From contig JAQTXY010000039.1 in the NCBI GenBank assembly GCA_028688535.1, positions 1 through 10,600 on the forward strand: a stretch of DNA of 10,600 nucleotides, read 5' to 3'. A program made the position numbers and the translations under genes. The notes beneath the pieces are model-generated. The model saw only the letters and a list, made by a program, of their open reading frames with translations. It searched no databases and was not told the origin of the DNA. Below are positions 5,046 through 10,600 of this stretch, piece by piece; within the stretch, counting starts at the first letter, position 1, and each line of letters begins with the position of its first letter. The DNA is from Methanothrix sp. Its GTDB lineage: Archaea; Halobacteriota; Methanosarcinia; Methanotrichales; Methanotrichaceae.

Positions 5046-5614
5046 TTCGGCTCCTTCTTCGGATTTATAGCATTTATCAATGATGATTTTCCTTCAAGGA
5101 TATCTCGCAGTATTTTGTAATCATCCACAGGAAAGCGGATGGATATGGATAACGCAATTGAGCATGATTGGGAGGCATCCAATCCTATGCAACCATCTTC
5201 ATCGTCGATGTATTCTCTGGCATCATGAGGATGAGCGGTGTATTGCCAGCCGCCATTTGCCCCGGTTATTCTGGAGTAGAGCCAGTTGTCGGCTTTTGGG
5301 TTGTTGATAGGGTCAAGGCCCGATACTATGCGCGTCAAAAAGGCTTCTGCATCTTCTGCAGCAAGAAACTCAATCCAAATTATACCCGGCTTATTTTCCT
5401 GACATGAATTGATGGTGATGATGCCGCAGTTCCAGATGATTTGCAGCAGTGGAGCTATCCCTTCATCCACATTGATCATCATGTTTGATGCTGGATCGAG
5501 AATTGCGATCTGTTTATGCTCAATCAAAATCTCTTGCTCCAAAGTTGAAAATTTGCGGGGCAGAATATCGCCCCACATAGCCGTTTCGTGGCTAGAACAG
5601 ATAAGCTCAATCAA
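5042..5614 (-). CDS. Unrecognised 190-residue protein with SCQEN motif
   Basis: This is the middle gene of the minus-strand operon. The frame can start at TTG 5614, 6 nt after the zinc-ribbon stop, or at ATG 5578, which would give 178 residues; neither has a clear ribosome site. Visible features are a segment NVDEGIAPLLQIIWNCGI (48-65), the motif TINSCQEN (67-74) and a strand GIIWIEFLAAEDAEAFL (77-93). Next comes a His/Asp-rich stretch TAHPHDAREYIDDEDGC (126-142), and last a beta-like SIALSISIRFPVDDY (152-166). The combination of Cys71 with the later His and Asp residues could be a metal or catalytic site. I have a vague memory of similar 'SCQxN...WIEF' proteins in other prokaryotes but cannot name a family. 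It is cytoplasmic by appearance, and coupled by ATGA overlap to the Cys-rich protein. Confidence 0.68.
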   Translation of the reverse strand: MIELICSSHETAMWGDILPRKFSTLEQEILIEHKQIAILDPASNMMINVDEGIAPLLQIIWNCGIITINSCQENKPGIIWIEFLAAEDAEAFLTRIVSGLDPINNPKADNWLYSRITGANGGWQYTAHPHDAREYIDDEDGCIGLDASQSCSIALSISIRFPVDDYKILRDILEGKSSLINAINPKKEPK

Positions 5615-5620
5615 ATATGT

Positions 5621-5821
5621 TTAGTATCTACCAGGTGACCTGGCAGGTCTGTGCTTCTGGTAGCACTCGCTGCAGTAAACCGGCCTTGATCCGTCCGGCT
5701 TGAATGGAACCTGGGTTTGCTTGCCGCATTCGGAGCAAGTTACATCTGTCATTTCTCTGGGACCGCTATTGTAGCCGCCTCTGCTGCCGCTACCGCTGTT
5801 TTCATATTTTCTTTCAAACAT
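5621..5821 (-). CDS. CxxC-x17-CxxC zinc-ribbon protein (66 aa)
   Basis: The product has a Gly/Ser-rich, probably disordered head (NSGSGSRGGYNSGPRE), then CSEC, exactly 17 residues, and a second CSEC. This is the CxxC-x17-CxxC domain described from Methanosarcina-type archaea and some bacteria (TIGR04272). The four Cys should bind one zinc ion. The tail (YQKHRPARSPGRY) is basic, suggesting contact with nucleic acid, though the function of the family is not established. It is the first gene of a three-gene operon. The start ATG 5821 is preceded by AGGTACGTG (5836-5828). A 16-bp perfect palindrome lies at 5837-5852, right before the ribosome site, so transcription or translation of the operon is probably controlled there. 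Confidence 0.85.
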   Translation of the reverse strand: MFERKYENSGSGSRGGYNSGPREMTDVTCSECGKQTQVPFKPDGSRPVYCSECYQKHRPARSPGRY

Positions 5822-5836
5822 TTAATTCACGTACCT

Positions 5837-5901
5837 TTTGAATCGATTCAAAGAATCGAAGCTTGCTACAAAAAACATCTCAACAAATCTCTTTGAATCG
5901 A
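5837..5901 (-). promoter_or_regulatory. Perfect palindrome and GAATCGA repeats upstream of the zinc-ribbon operon
   Basis: TTTGAATCGATTCAAA (5837-5852) is a 16-bp perfect palindrome. GAATCGA recurs at 5853-5859 and 5895-5901 in the same orientation, the last within a second TTTGAATCGA (5892-5901). The cluster lies 16-80 nt upstream of the ATG, where an operator for a dimeric repressor would be expected. A T-rich stretch (minus strand, about 5876-5870) may be the TATA box. Confidence 0.55.
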
Positions 5902-5995
5902 CGAAAATGTAACAGCTTACAAACGATTAACTGGATGATATACCTGTTGGTCGAAATTACAATCTAATCGGCCAAAAATTATGGGACCCAGGAAA

Positions 5996-7174
5996 TCATG
6001 GGGCCTCTTCTTTGATGGCCTTTGCTAACCTGGTGACACCCTCGAAGATCCTATCGTTATTGGAGTTGGAAAAGTTCAGCCTCATGGTATTGCTGCCGCC
6101 ACCATCGGCATAGAAGGCCTGACCCGGCACGAAGGCCACTTTTTCTTTAATAGCCCGGTTGAAGAGATCAAGAGACGACATGCTCTCCGGCAGCGTCGCC
6201 CAGAGGAACATTCCGCCCTCCGGTCTGGTGAAGCCGACATTCTCAGGGAAGGTCTCTTGCATGGTCTGCACCATAAAATCCCTTTGATCCTTGTAAGCTC
6301 TTCGTATCTTGGCGATATGCCGTTCTATGTCGTTGTCCTTAAGGTACTGATGCAAGATCCTCTGACACAGATAATTGGAATGCAGGTCTGAAGCCTGCTT
6401 GGCAATTATCAGCTTCTCCATGATCTCCTCGCAGGCACAGACCCATCCCAGCCGCACTCCCGGTGCAACGATCTTGGAGAAAGAGCCGAGCAAAACAGCG
6501 CTCTCTCCCAGGTAATTCCTCATTGACGGCCGATCCTCGCCCATGAACCTCAGATCGCCATAAGGGTTATCCTCTACGAAGACCGTGCTGCCCTCGCAAA
6601 GCTTCTCCGCAACGGCTTTGAGTTTATCTCTTGAGTAGGTAATGCCTGTAGGATTCTGGAAGTTGGGGACGGAGTAGAACAGCTTGCAATCGTTCTCTTT
6701 CTGAACCTTACCCAGTGCCTGCGGGTCGACTCCGTCCTCTTGCAGTGGTATAGAGTGAAATTTGGGCTCTAAGAAGCCAAATGATTGAATTGCAGCCAGA
6801 TAGGTAGGCCTCTCCAGGATGACGCCGTCGCCTTTATTCAAGAATACCTTGCCCAGGAGATCAAGAGCCTGCTGAGAGCCATTGGTGATCATGATCTCGG
6901 ATGCACTTACCTTTACGCCCTTTCTGGCATACCTCTGTGCGATCATCTCTCTCAGAGGAAGGTAACCTTCCGTTGTGCTGTACTGCAAAGATGCTTCGCC
7001 GCATTCGGAGAGAACCTTCTCAGCGGCTGCTGCAACCTCTTGCACCGGGAAATATTTGGGATTGGGAAGTCCTCCTGCAAAGGATATGATTTCAGGGTCC
7101 TCCGTCACCTTCAGGATCTCCCTCACAAACGATCTATGGACACAACTCATCCTATCTGCAAACAATCTGGTCAT
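5996..7174 (-). CDS. PLP-dependent class I/II aminotransferase (LysN/Aro8-like)
   Basis: I choose ATG 7174 (392 aa) because AGGAG (7189-7185) lies 10 nt upstream; the frame is open further to TTG 7222 but the extra 16 residues look non-family. Fold-type I landmarks are in order (numbering from this ATG): FAGGLPNP (32-39), TNGSQQALDL (97-106), NFQNPTG with the cofactor-binding Asn (N174), EDNPYGD with D202 and Y205, and SFSK with Schiff-base Lys K234. R241 follows in VRLGW, and the carboxylate-binding Arg R365 lies in MRLNFS. This matches the 2-aminoadipate/aromatic/branched-chain aminotransferase group (LysN, Aro8, MocR catalytic domain). It would transfer an amino group between an amino acid and 2-oxoglutarate in the cytoplasm; the exact substrate cannot be told. 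The gene is transcribed divergently from the acyl-CoA synthetase, with 198 nt between starts. A short T-run (minus strand, 5978-5974) follows the gene. Confidence 0.9.
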   Translation of the reverse strand: MTRLFADRMSCVHRSFVREILKVTEDPEIISFAGGLPNPKYFPVQEVAAAAEKVLSECGEASLQYSTTEGYLPLREMIAQRYARKGVKVSASEIMITNGSQQALDLLGKVFLNKGDGVILERPTYLAAIQSFGFLEPKFHSIPLQEDGVDPQALGKVQKENDCKLFYSVPNFQNPTGITYSRDKLKAVAEKLCEGSTVFVEDNPYGDLRFMGEDRPSMRNYLGESAVLLGSFSKIVAPGVRLGWVCACEEIMEKLIIAKQASDLHSNYLCQRILHQYLKDNDIERHIAKIRRAYKDQRDFMVQTMQETFPENVGFTRPEGGMFLWATLPESMSSLDLFNRAIKEKVAFVPGQAFYADGGGSNTMRLNFSNSNNDRIFEGVTRLAKAIKEEAP

Positions 7175-7220
7175 TTTGGCTAATCTCCTATCTTGCTTTG
7201 GCCAAAAAAGCACCCGAACC

Positions 7221-7238
7221 AAATCATTCTAAATCATT
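7221..7238. repeat. Short tandem direct repeat in the divergent promoter region
   Basis: AAATCATT occurs at 7221-7228 and again at 7231-7238, 10 bp apart, one helical turn. It lies about 50 nt upstream of the aminotransferase ATG and could be a paired protein-binding site. Confidence 0.3.
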
Positions 7239-7340
7239 ATCTGCCGGGGGCCAAAGTTAAAAACCCTTTTTCGAGAATATCTCCTGTATGTTAATTCTTG
7301 CGGGTCTTTTTACATTCTCTAAACCTCTCTTAAGATAATG

Positions 7341-7346
7341 TTATAT
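7341..7346 (+). promoter_or_regulatory. TATA box of the acyl-CoA synthetase gene
   Basis: TTATAT lies with its centre about 29 nt before ATG 7373. That spacing places transcription start at or just before the ATG, so the mRNA should be leaderless or nearly so, and it argues against the upstream TTG at 7358. Confidence 0.55.
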
Positions 7347-7372
7347 CTCCTTAGCGATTGACAGGCAATTTC

Positions 7373-9082
7373 ATGCCAGGCAAAGTCTCATACAGCTATG
7401 CTTTTCGCGGCTCGGAAAAACCGCTTATTGGAAAGACTATCGGTGATATGTTCGATGAAATAGCGGATAAATATCCTGATAACGACGCAATTGTATCCAT
7501 CCACCAGGGAACGCGATACACATACCGTGAGCTGCAAAAAGAGCTAGACCGCGCCGCGAAGGGTTTCATTGCTCTGGGCCTCAAGAAGGGCGACCGTCTG
7601 GCCATTTGGGCCACAAACTTGGCAGAATGGGTAATCACTCAGTTCGCCACGGCAAAAGCCGGCATCATCATGGTCAACATCAATCCCGCCTACCGGACAC
7701 ACGAACTGGAGTATGCTCTGCGCCAATCGGAAGCCCAGGCCCTGCTGCTCATGGACCGCTTCAAGAGTTCAGACTACGTGCAGATGTTCTACGAGGTCTG
7801 CCCCGAGGCCAGGGCAGCCCAGCCAGGCAAGATTCACTCCGAGAAACTGCCGTTTCTGCGCACAGCTGTGATGATCCGGGGCGAGAAGCCGCAGGGCATG
7901 TGGTCTTGGGATGATGTGCTCAGGATGGGAGATGAGGTGCCTGATGAGATTTTAGAGGAGAGGGAGGAGAGCCTGGACTTTGACGATCCCATAAACATTC
8001 AGTATACTTCGGGCACAACCGGTTTCCCAAAAGGCGTGGTTCTCACGCATCATAACATCCTTAACAACGGCTACTTCATCGGCGAATGCATGAATTTTAC
8101 AGAAAGAGACCGGCTCTGCATACCTGTACCATTTTATCATTGCTTTGGCATGGTGCTCTCCAATATGGCTTGCATGACGCACGGAGCCACAATGGTGCTG
8201 CCTGCCGAATACTTCGATCCAGTCCTGGTCATGTCGGCCATAGAGAAAGAACGCTGCACAGCAGTACACGGTGTGCCTACCATGTTCATCGCTGAGCTAG
8301 AGCACCCCGAGTTCTCCAAATTTGATTTTTCAAGCCTGCGTACCGGAATCATGGCCGGATCGCCCTGCCCCATTGAGTTTATGAAGAAGGTGAGCACGCT
8401 CATGAACATGCGAGAGGTGGTAATCACCTACGGCCAGACGGAAGCCTCGCCCGGCATCACCATGTCCTCCACCGATGATTCCCTGGAACAGAGGGTTTCG
8501 ACAATCGGCAGGCCCATGCCCCATACCGAGATGAAGATCGTCGATCCCAAGACTGGGAAAATGGTCCACCGCGGGGAGACAGGCGAGATATGTGCCCGCG
8601 GGTACATGATTATGCGCTGCTACTACAACAATCAGGTGGCTACCGACCAGTGCATAGATAAGGAAGGGTGGCTGCACACCGGCGACCTGGGCACTCTGGA
8701 TGATGAGGACTATTGCAAGATCACAGGCCGGCTTAAAGATATGGTCATCCGGGGCGGGGAGAATATCTATCCCAGAGAGATTGAGGAGTTCCTCTACACC
8801 CACCCGGCCGTAAGCGATGTGCAGGTCATTGGTGTACCTGACAAGAAGTATGGAGAAGAGATCATGGCCTGGATCAAACTCAAGAAAGGTGTCACAGCCA
8901 GCGCAGAGGAGATCAAGGCTTTCTGCAAAGGAAGGATCGCGCACTTTAAAGTTCCCAGGTATATCAAGTTCGTGGATGACTTCCCCATGACTGTAAGCGG
9001 CAAGATTCAGAAGTTCAAGATGAGAGATGAGTCCATCAAGGAACTGGGATTGGAGGAAGTTGCCAAGATGAAGACGGCCTGA
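7373..9082 (+). CDS. AMP-forming acyl-CoA synthetase (FadD/ACSF2-like)
   Basis: This 569-residue enzyme activates a carboxylic acid with ATP to an acyl-adenylate and transfers it to CoA. All signature motifs of the ANL superfamily are visible: YTSGTTGFPKG (211-221, phosphate loop), YGQTEASP (353-360), GWLHTGDLG (432-440, with ribose-binding D438) and GRLKDMVIRGGENIYP (452-467, hinge). The catalytic Lys544 lies in SGKIQK near the C-terminus. Length and motif style (DMVIRGGENIYPREIEEF) fit the medium/long-chain fatty acyl-CoA synthetase branch rather than acetyl-CoA synthetase, which is about 650 residues. There is no signal or membrane segment. Archaea lack classical fatty-acid lipids, so the substrate may be a fatty or aromatic acid taken up from outside; that is inference. 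The start at ATG 7373 rests on the TATA spacing. A T-rich stretch follows the stop. Confidence 0.92.
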   Translation: MPGKVSYSYAFRGSEKPLIGKTIGDMFDEIADKYPDNDAIVSIHQGTRYTYRELQKELDRAAKGFIALGLKKGDRLAIWATNLAEWVITQFATAKAGIIMVNINPAYRTHELEYALRQSEAQALLLMDRFKSSDYVQMFYEVCPEARAAQPGKIHSEKLPFLRTAVMIRGEKPQGMWSWDDVLRMGDEVPDEILEEREESLDFDDPINIQYTSGTTGFPKGVVLTHHNILNNGYFIGECMNFTERDRLCIPVPFYHCFGMVLSNMACMTHGATMVLPAEYFDPVLVMSAIEKERCTAVHGVPTMFIAELEHPEFSKFDFSSLRTGIMAGSPCPIEFMKKVSTLMNMREVVITYGQTEASPGITMSSTDDSLEQRVSTIGRPMPHTEMKIVDPKTGKMVHRGETGEICARGYMIMRCYYNNQVATDQCIDKEGWLHTGDLGTLDDEDYCKITGRLKDMVIRGGENIYPREIEEFLYTHPAVSDVQVIGVPDKKYGEEIMAWIKLKKGVTASAEEIKAFCKGRIAHFKVPRYIKFVDDFPMTVSGKIQKFKMRDESIKELGLEEVAKMKTA

Positions 9083-9092
9083 ATGGCCTAGG

Positions 9093-9114
9093 TCTATCTT
9101 TTACCCATTTTTCC
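9093..9114 (+). terminator. T-rich terminator after the acyl-CoA synthetase gene
   Basis: The stretch is strongly T-rich (two clusters, CTTTT and ATTTTTCC), just after a small GGCC-TGAAT-GGCC repeat that spans the stop codon. This is the usual form of an intrinsic archaeal terminator. Confidence 0.5.
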
Positions 9115-9151
9115 TAATGAAATTCATTCATCTTTTCCAATCAGAAGGTAT

Positions 9152-9159
9152 CTTATATC
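9152..9159 (+). promoter_or_regulatory. TATA box of the RNA ligase partner gene
   Basis: CTTATATC is centred about 26 nt before ATG 9181, which predicts a leaderless transcript and favours ATG 9181 over the in-frame TTG at 9178. Confidence 0.55.
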
Positions 9160-9180
9160 ACTTATTCCTTACAGTGTTTG

Positions 9181-9894
9181 ATGTTACGCCAGAGGTTCGT
9201 GCTGGATACTACTGCCCTCACGGACTCTTTAGCCTGGGAGAGCGAGGGTGCAGCCAATATCTGTGAGGGAATGAATGCCATTCTGGATCGGGTGGCAGAA
9301 GGAAGACTACACCTGGGAATTAGTTGCTACATCCCGTATCCTTCCGTCTACAATGAGATCAAGGATTTCGCCAGGCATAATAATTGTGATGCTCGAGTCC
9401 TGGGAAAGGTAGATACCTGGCTTGTAAAAAAGTCACCAGACAGATACAAGGTAAAAGTGCCTTCCAAAATCTTTTACGAATATGTCGACTACATGAGAAG
9501 CCGAATAAACAAAGGCATGAACATCTCCGAAGAAGCCATATGGGAATCCGTCTCCCGATGCATATCCCTCTCCGAGCGTGAGAGCGGCCTCGCGAACATA
9601 AAAGATGAGATCGAACGGGAGATTGTAGGCAGTATAATTCGCAAATTTCGAGAGAAGTACAGAGCTGCTCTGCGCTATGGCATACTGGACAGCGCTCCCG
9701 ACATCGACGTATTGTTATTGGCAAAAGAGCTGGATGCGGCCGTTGTCTCTCAAGACCTGGGTATACAACGCTGGGCGGAACAACTTGGCCTTCGCTTTAT
9801 GGAATCCAGATCATTTCCGATTATGATTAAGGAGTACATGAATGCGTTGCCGGAACTATACATAGAGGAGAAAGAAGAGGATCGAATGATTTAG
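9181..9894 (+). CDS. RNA ligase partner protein (PIN superfamily, UPF0278 type)
   Basis: The 237-residue product follows the archaeal RNA ligase partner family (TIGR03875/UPF0278) from end to end. It opens with RQRFVLDTTALTD carrying the first PIN acidic residue D9, then GISCYIPYPSVYNEI (46-60) and DTWLVKKSPDRY (78-89). IFYEYVDYMRSRINKGMNIS (97-116) leads to IRKFREKYRAAL (153-164), then DSAPDIDVLLLAKELDAAVV (170-189) and SQDLGIQRWAEQLGLRF (190-206), with acidic residues D174, D176, E183, D185 and D192. PIN domains are usually metal-dependent ribonucleases. This family was named for its frequent pairing with an archaeal ATP-dependent RNA ligase; its own activity is not established as far as I know. 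No ligase gene adjoins it here: acyl-CoA synthetase lies upstream and a convergent kinase downstream. Its stop overlaps the stop of that gene by 4 nt. Confidence 0.9.
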   Translation: MLRQRFVLDTTALTDSLAWESEGAANICEGMNAILDRVAEGRLHLGISCYIPYPSVYNEIKDFARHNNCDARVLGKVDTWLVKKSPDRYKVKVPSKIFYEYVDYMRSRINKGMNISEEAIWESVSRCISLSERESGLANIKDEIEREIVGSIIRKFREKYRAALRYGILDSAPDIDVLLLAKELDAAVVSQDLGIQRWAEQLGLRFMESRSFPIMIKEYMNALPELYIEEKEEDRMI

Positions 9895-10600
9895 CCGCTT
9901 GCCTTTATGATTCGTTCGAATTTTTCCAATGCATCCTTCAGTTCGTCCATTCGTATCGGTTTGCTGAGATAGTCGTCCATGCCAGCTTTAAGAAATTCCT
10001 CTCGATCACCGTCAAGAGCATAAGCCGTCATGGCTATTATGTATGGCTGTTTTTTCATTTTTTGCTCGCGGATACAGCGCGTAGCGTGCAATCCGTCCAT
10101 ATCCGGCATTTGGATGTCCATGAGAATGACATCGTAATCCTTTCTCTCCAGAGAAGAAAGTACATCAAGGCCGTTACCGGCAACATCAGCTCGATAATCG
10201 AGGCGCTTTAACATGCTGAGAGCAACTTTCTGATTTACCGGATTATCCTCAGCGAGGAGAATTACCAGATCATTCCTCTTTTCCGGCGGGACTGACAGAG
10301 GCTGTCTTCTTGAAGCCTTTGTCCCCTGGTCCTTGGGAACGAGCATACTTGCCAGCAGACGCTTTAGTTGGAGAGGCTTGATGGGCTTACTAAGATAGCC
10401 GCTCACAAAAGGATCTCGCTCTACCTTGCTTCCTAAGTGGCTCAACATCACAATGAATGGTGGGCTTTGCATAGCTTTAATCTGGCTCAAGAAGAGCCCA
10501 TGGTCCATATCAGGCATGAAAGTATCTACGATCACAAAGTCATATTTCTTCTTCTCTAGAATCTCTGTAACATCCTTTACGCCTGATATTGCCAATGCAT
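9891..10600 (-). CDS. Hybrid histidine kinase / response regulator, C-terminal part with two receiver domains
   Basis: The frame is open to the window edge, so the gene begins outside. What remains is most of one receiver domain and a second complete one (counting from the codon at 10595). The first has the phospho-acceptor in VIVDTFMPDMD (D24) and conserved Lys in YLSKPI (K70); its N-terminal acidic pair lies beyond the edge. A linker (about 87-108) joins the second receiver, which has the acidic pair in LLAEDNPVNQ (E116, D117), phospho-acceptor D160 in LMDIQMPDMDG, T190 in MTAYA and K212 in YLSKPI. AEDNPVNQK is typical of receivers at the end of hybrid sensor kinases, so an upstream kinase core is likely. 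No DNA-binding output follows; the protein ends just after the second receiver. The TTG at 10595 is not a credible start. Confidence 0.88.
   Translation of the reverse strand, partial: ALAISGVKDVTEILEKKKYDFVIVDTFMPDMDHGLFLSQIKAMQSPPFIVMLSHLGSKVERDPFVSGYLSKPIKPLQLKRLLASMLVPKDQGTKASRRQPLSVPPEKRNDLVILLAEDNPVNQKVALSMLKRLDYRADVAGNGLDVLSSLERKDYDVILMDIQMPDMDGLHATRCIREQKMKKQPYIIAMTAYALDGDREEFLKAGMDDYLSKPIRMDELKDALEKFERIIKASG

Noticed and set aside
5631..5643. Palindrome CCAGGTGACCTGG near the zinc-ribbon stop codon
   Set aside because: It lies in coding sequence for the Arg/Ser/Pro/Gly tail, has almost no loop, and is as well explained by codon choice.
6785..7183. 132-codon plus-strand ORF and others opposite the aminotransferase
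   Set aside because: Antisense shadows of a gene with intact cofactor-binding residues; no start signals and no protein-like pattern.
8330..8944. 204-codon minus-strand ORF
   Set aside because: It lies fully inside the acyl-CoA synthetase gene, whose frame carries every family motif; the antisense product shows no recognisable domain and no promoter or ribosome site.
9359..9724. 121-codon minus-strand ORF, Cys/Arg-rich
   Set aside because: Shadow of the RNA ligase partner gene; its composition results from the opposite strand's codons.
1..10600. CRISPR arrays, tRNA or rRNA genes, insertion sequences
   Set aside because: No regularly spaced repeats, no tRNA-like cloverleaf with a CCA region, no rRNA-like conserved stretches and no transposase frame were found on either strand.

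Overview
The window looks like chromosomal DNA of a methanogenic archaeon, most likely Methanosarcinales and perhaps a Methanothrix (Methanosaeta)-type genome. The evidence is an archaeal RNA-ligase-partner PIN protein, a CxxC-x17-CxxC zinc-ribbon protein, AT-rich TATA boxes about 27-30 nt before start codons (leaderless-type promoters), GGAG/AGGTG ribosome sites and TTG starts. The genus is an inference from gene style, not from a database comparison.

Layout. Positions 1-327 hold the C-terminal end of an S9 (prolyl oligopeptidase/DPP IV-like) peptidase. Positions 328-1033 are gene-poor. They hold a doubtful antisense ORF (297-578), a run of three small hairpins behind a TATA box (640-735), and a clear 51-residue ribbon-helix-helix regulator (749-904, minus). 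Next come a 55-residue Lys/Gly-rich basic protein (1034-1201, plus) and an AI-2E-family membrane transporter (1298-2389, plus). On the minus strand follow a secreted Tyr/Thr-rich protein (2493-3224), a DUF1328-type two-helix membrane protein (3386-3583) and an LEA-like Ala/Lys helical repeat protein (3631-3924). A winged-helix regulator with a TTG start lies at 4179-4514 (plus).

A three-gene minus-strand operon runs 5821 to 4791: zinc ribbon, an unrecognised 190-residue protein, and a Cys-rich 84-residue protein joined by an ATGA overlap. A 16-bp perfect palindrome lies just upstream of it. Beyond it a class I/II PLP aminotransferase (5996-7174, minus) is divergent from an AMP-forming acyl-CoA synthetase (7373-9082, plus). 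The RNA ligase partner (9181-9894, plus) follows, converging with the C-terminal double receiver region of a hybrid histidine kinase (9891 to window end, minus).

The most notable pattern is a shared promoter. A 17-bp element, TRCCAAAAGCTTTWTAT, followed after exactly 7 nt by YATYNTATTAR, occurs three times: ahead of the 55-residue basic protein, the secreted protein, and the LEA-like/DUF1328 pair. Together with the kinds of proteins controlled (LEA-like, DUF1328, secreted, small basic), this suggests a local stress or envelope regulon. The regulator is not identified; the winged-helix protein and the small RHH protein are the candidates within the window.
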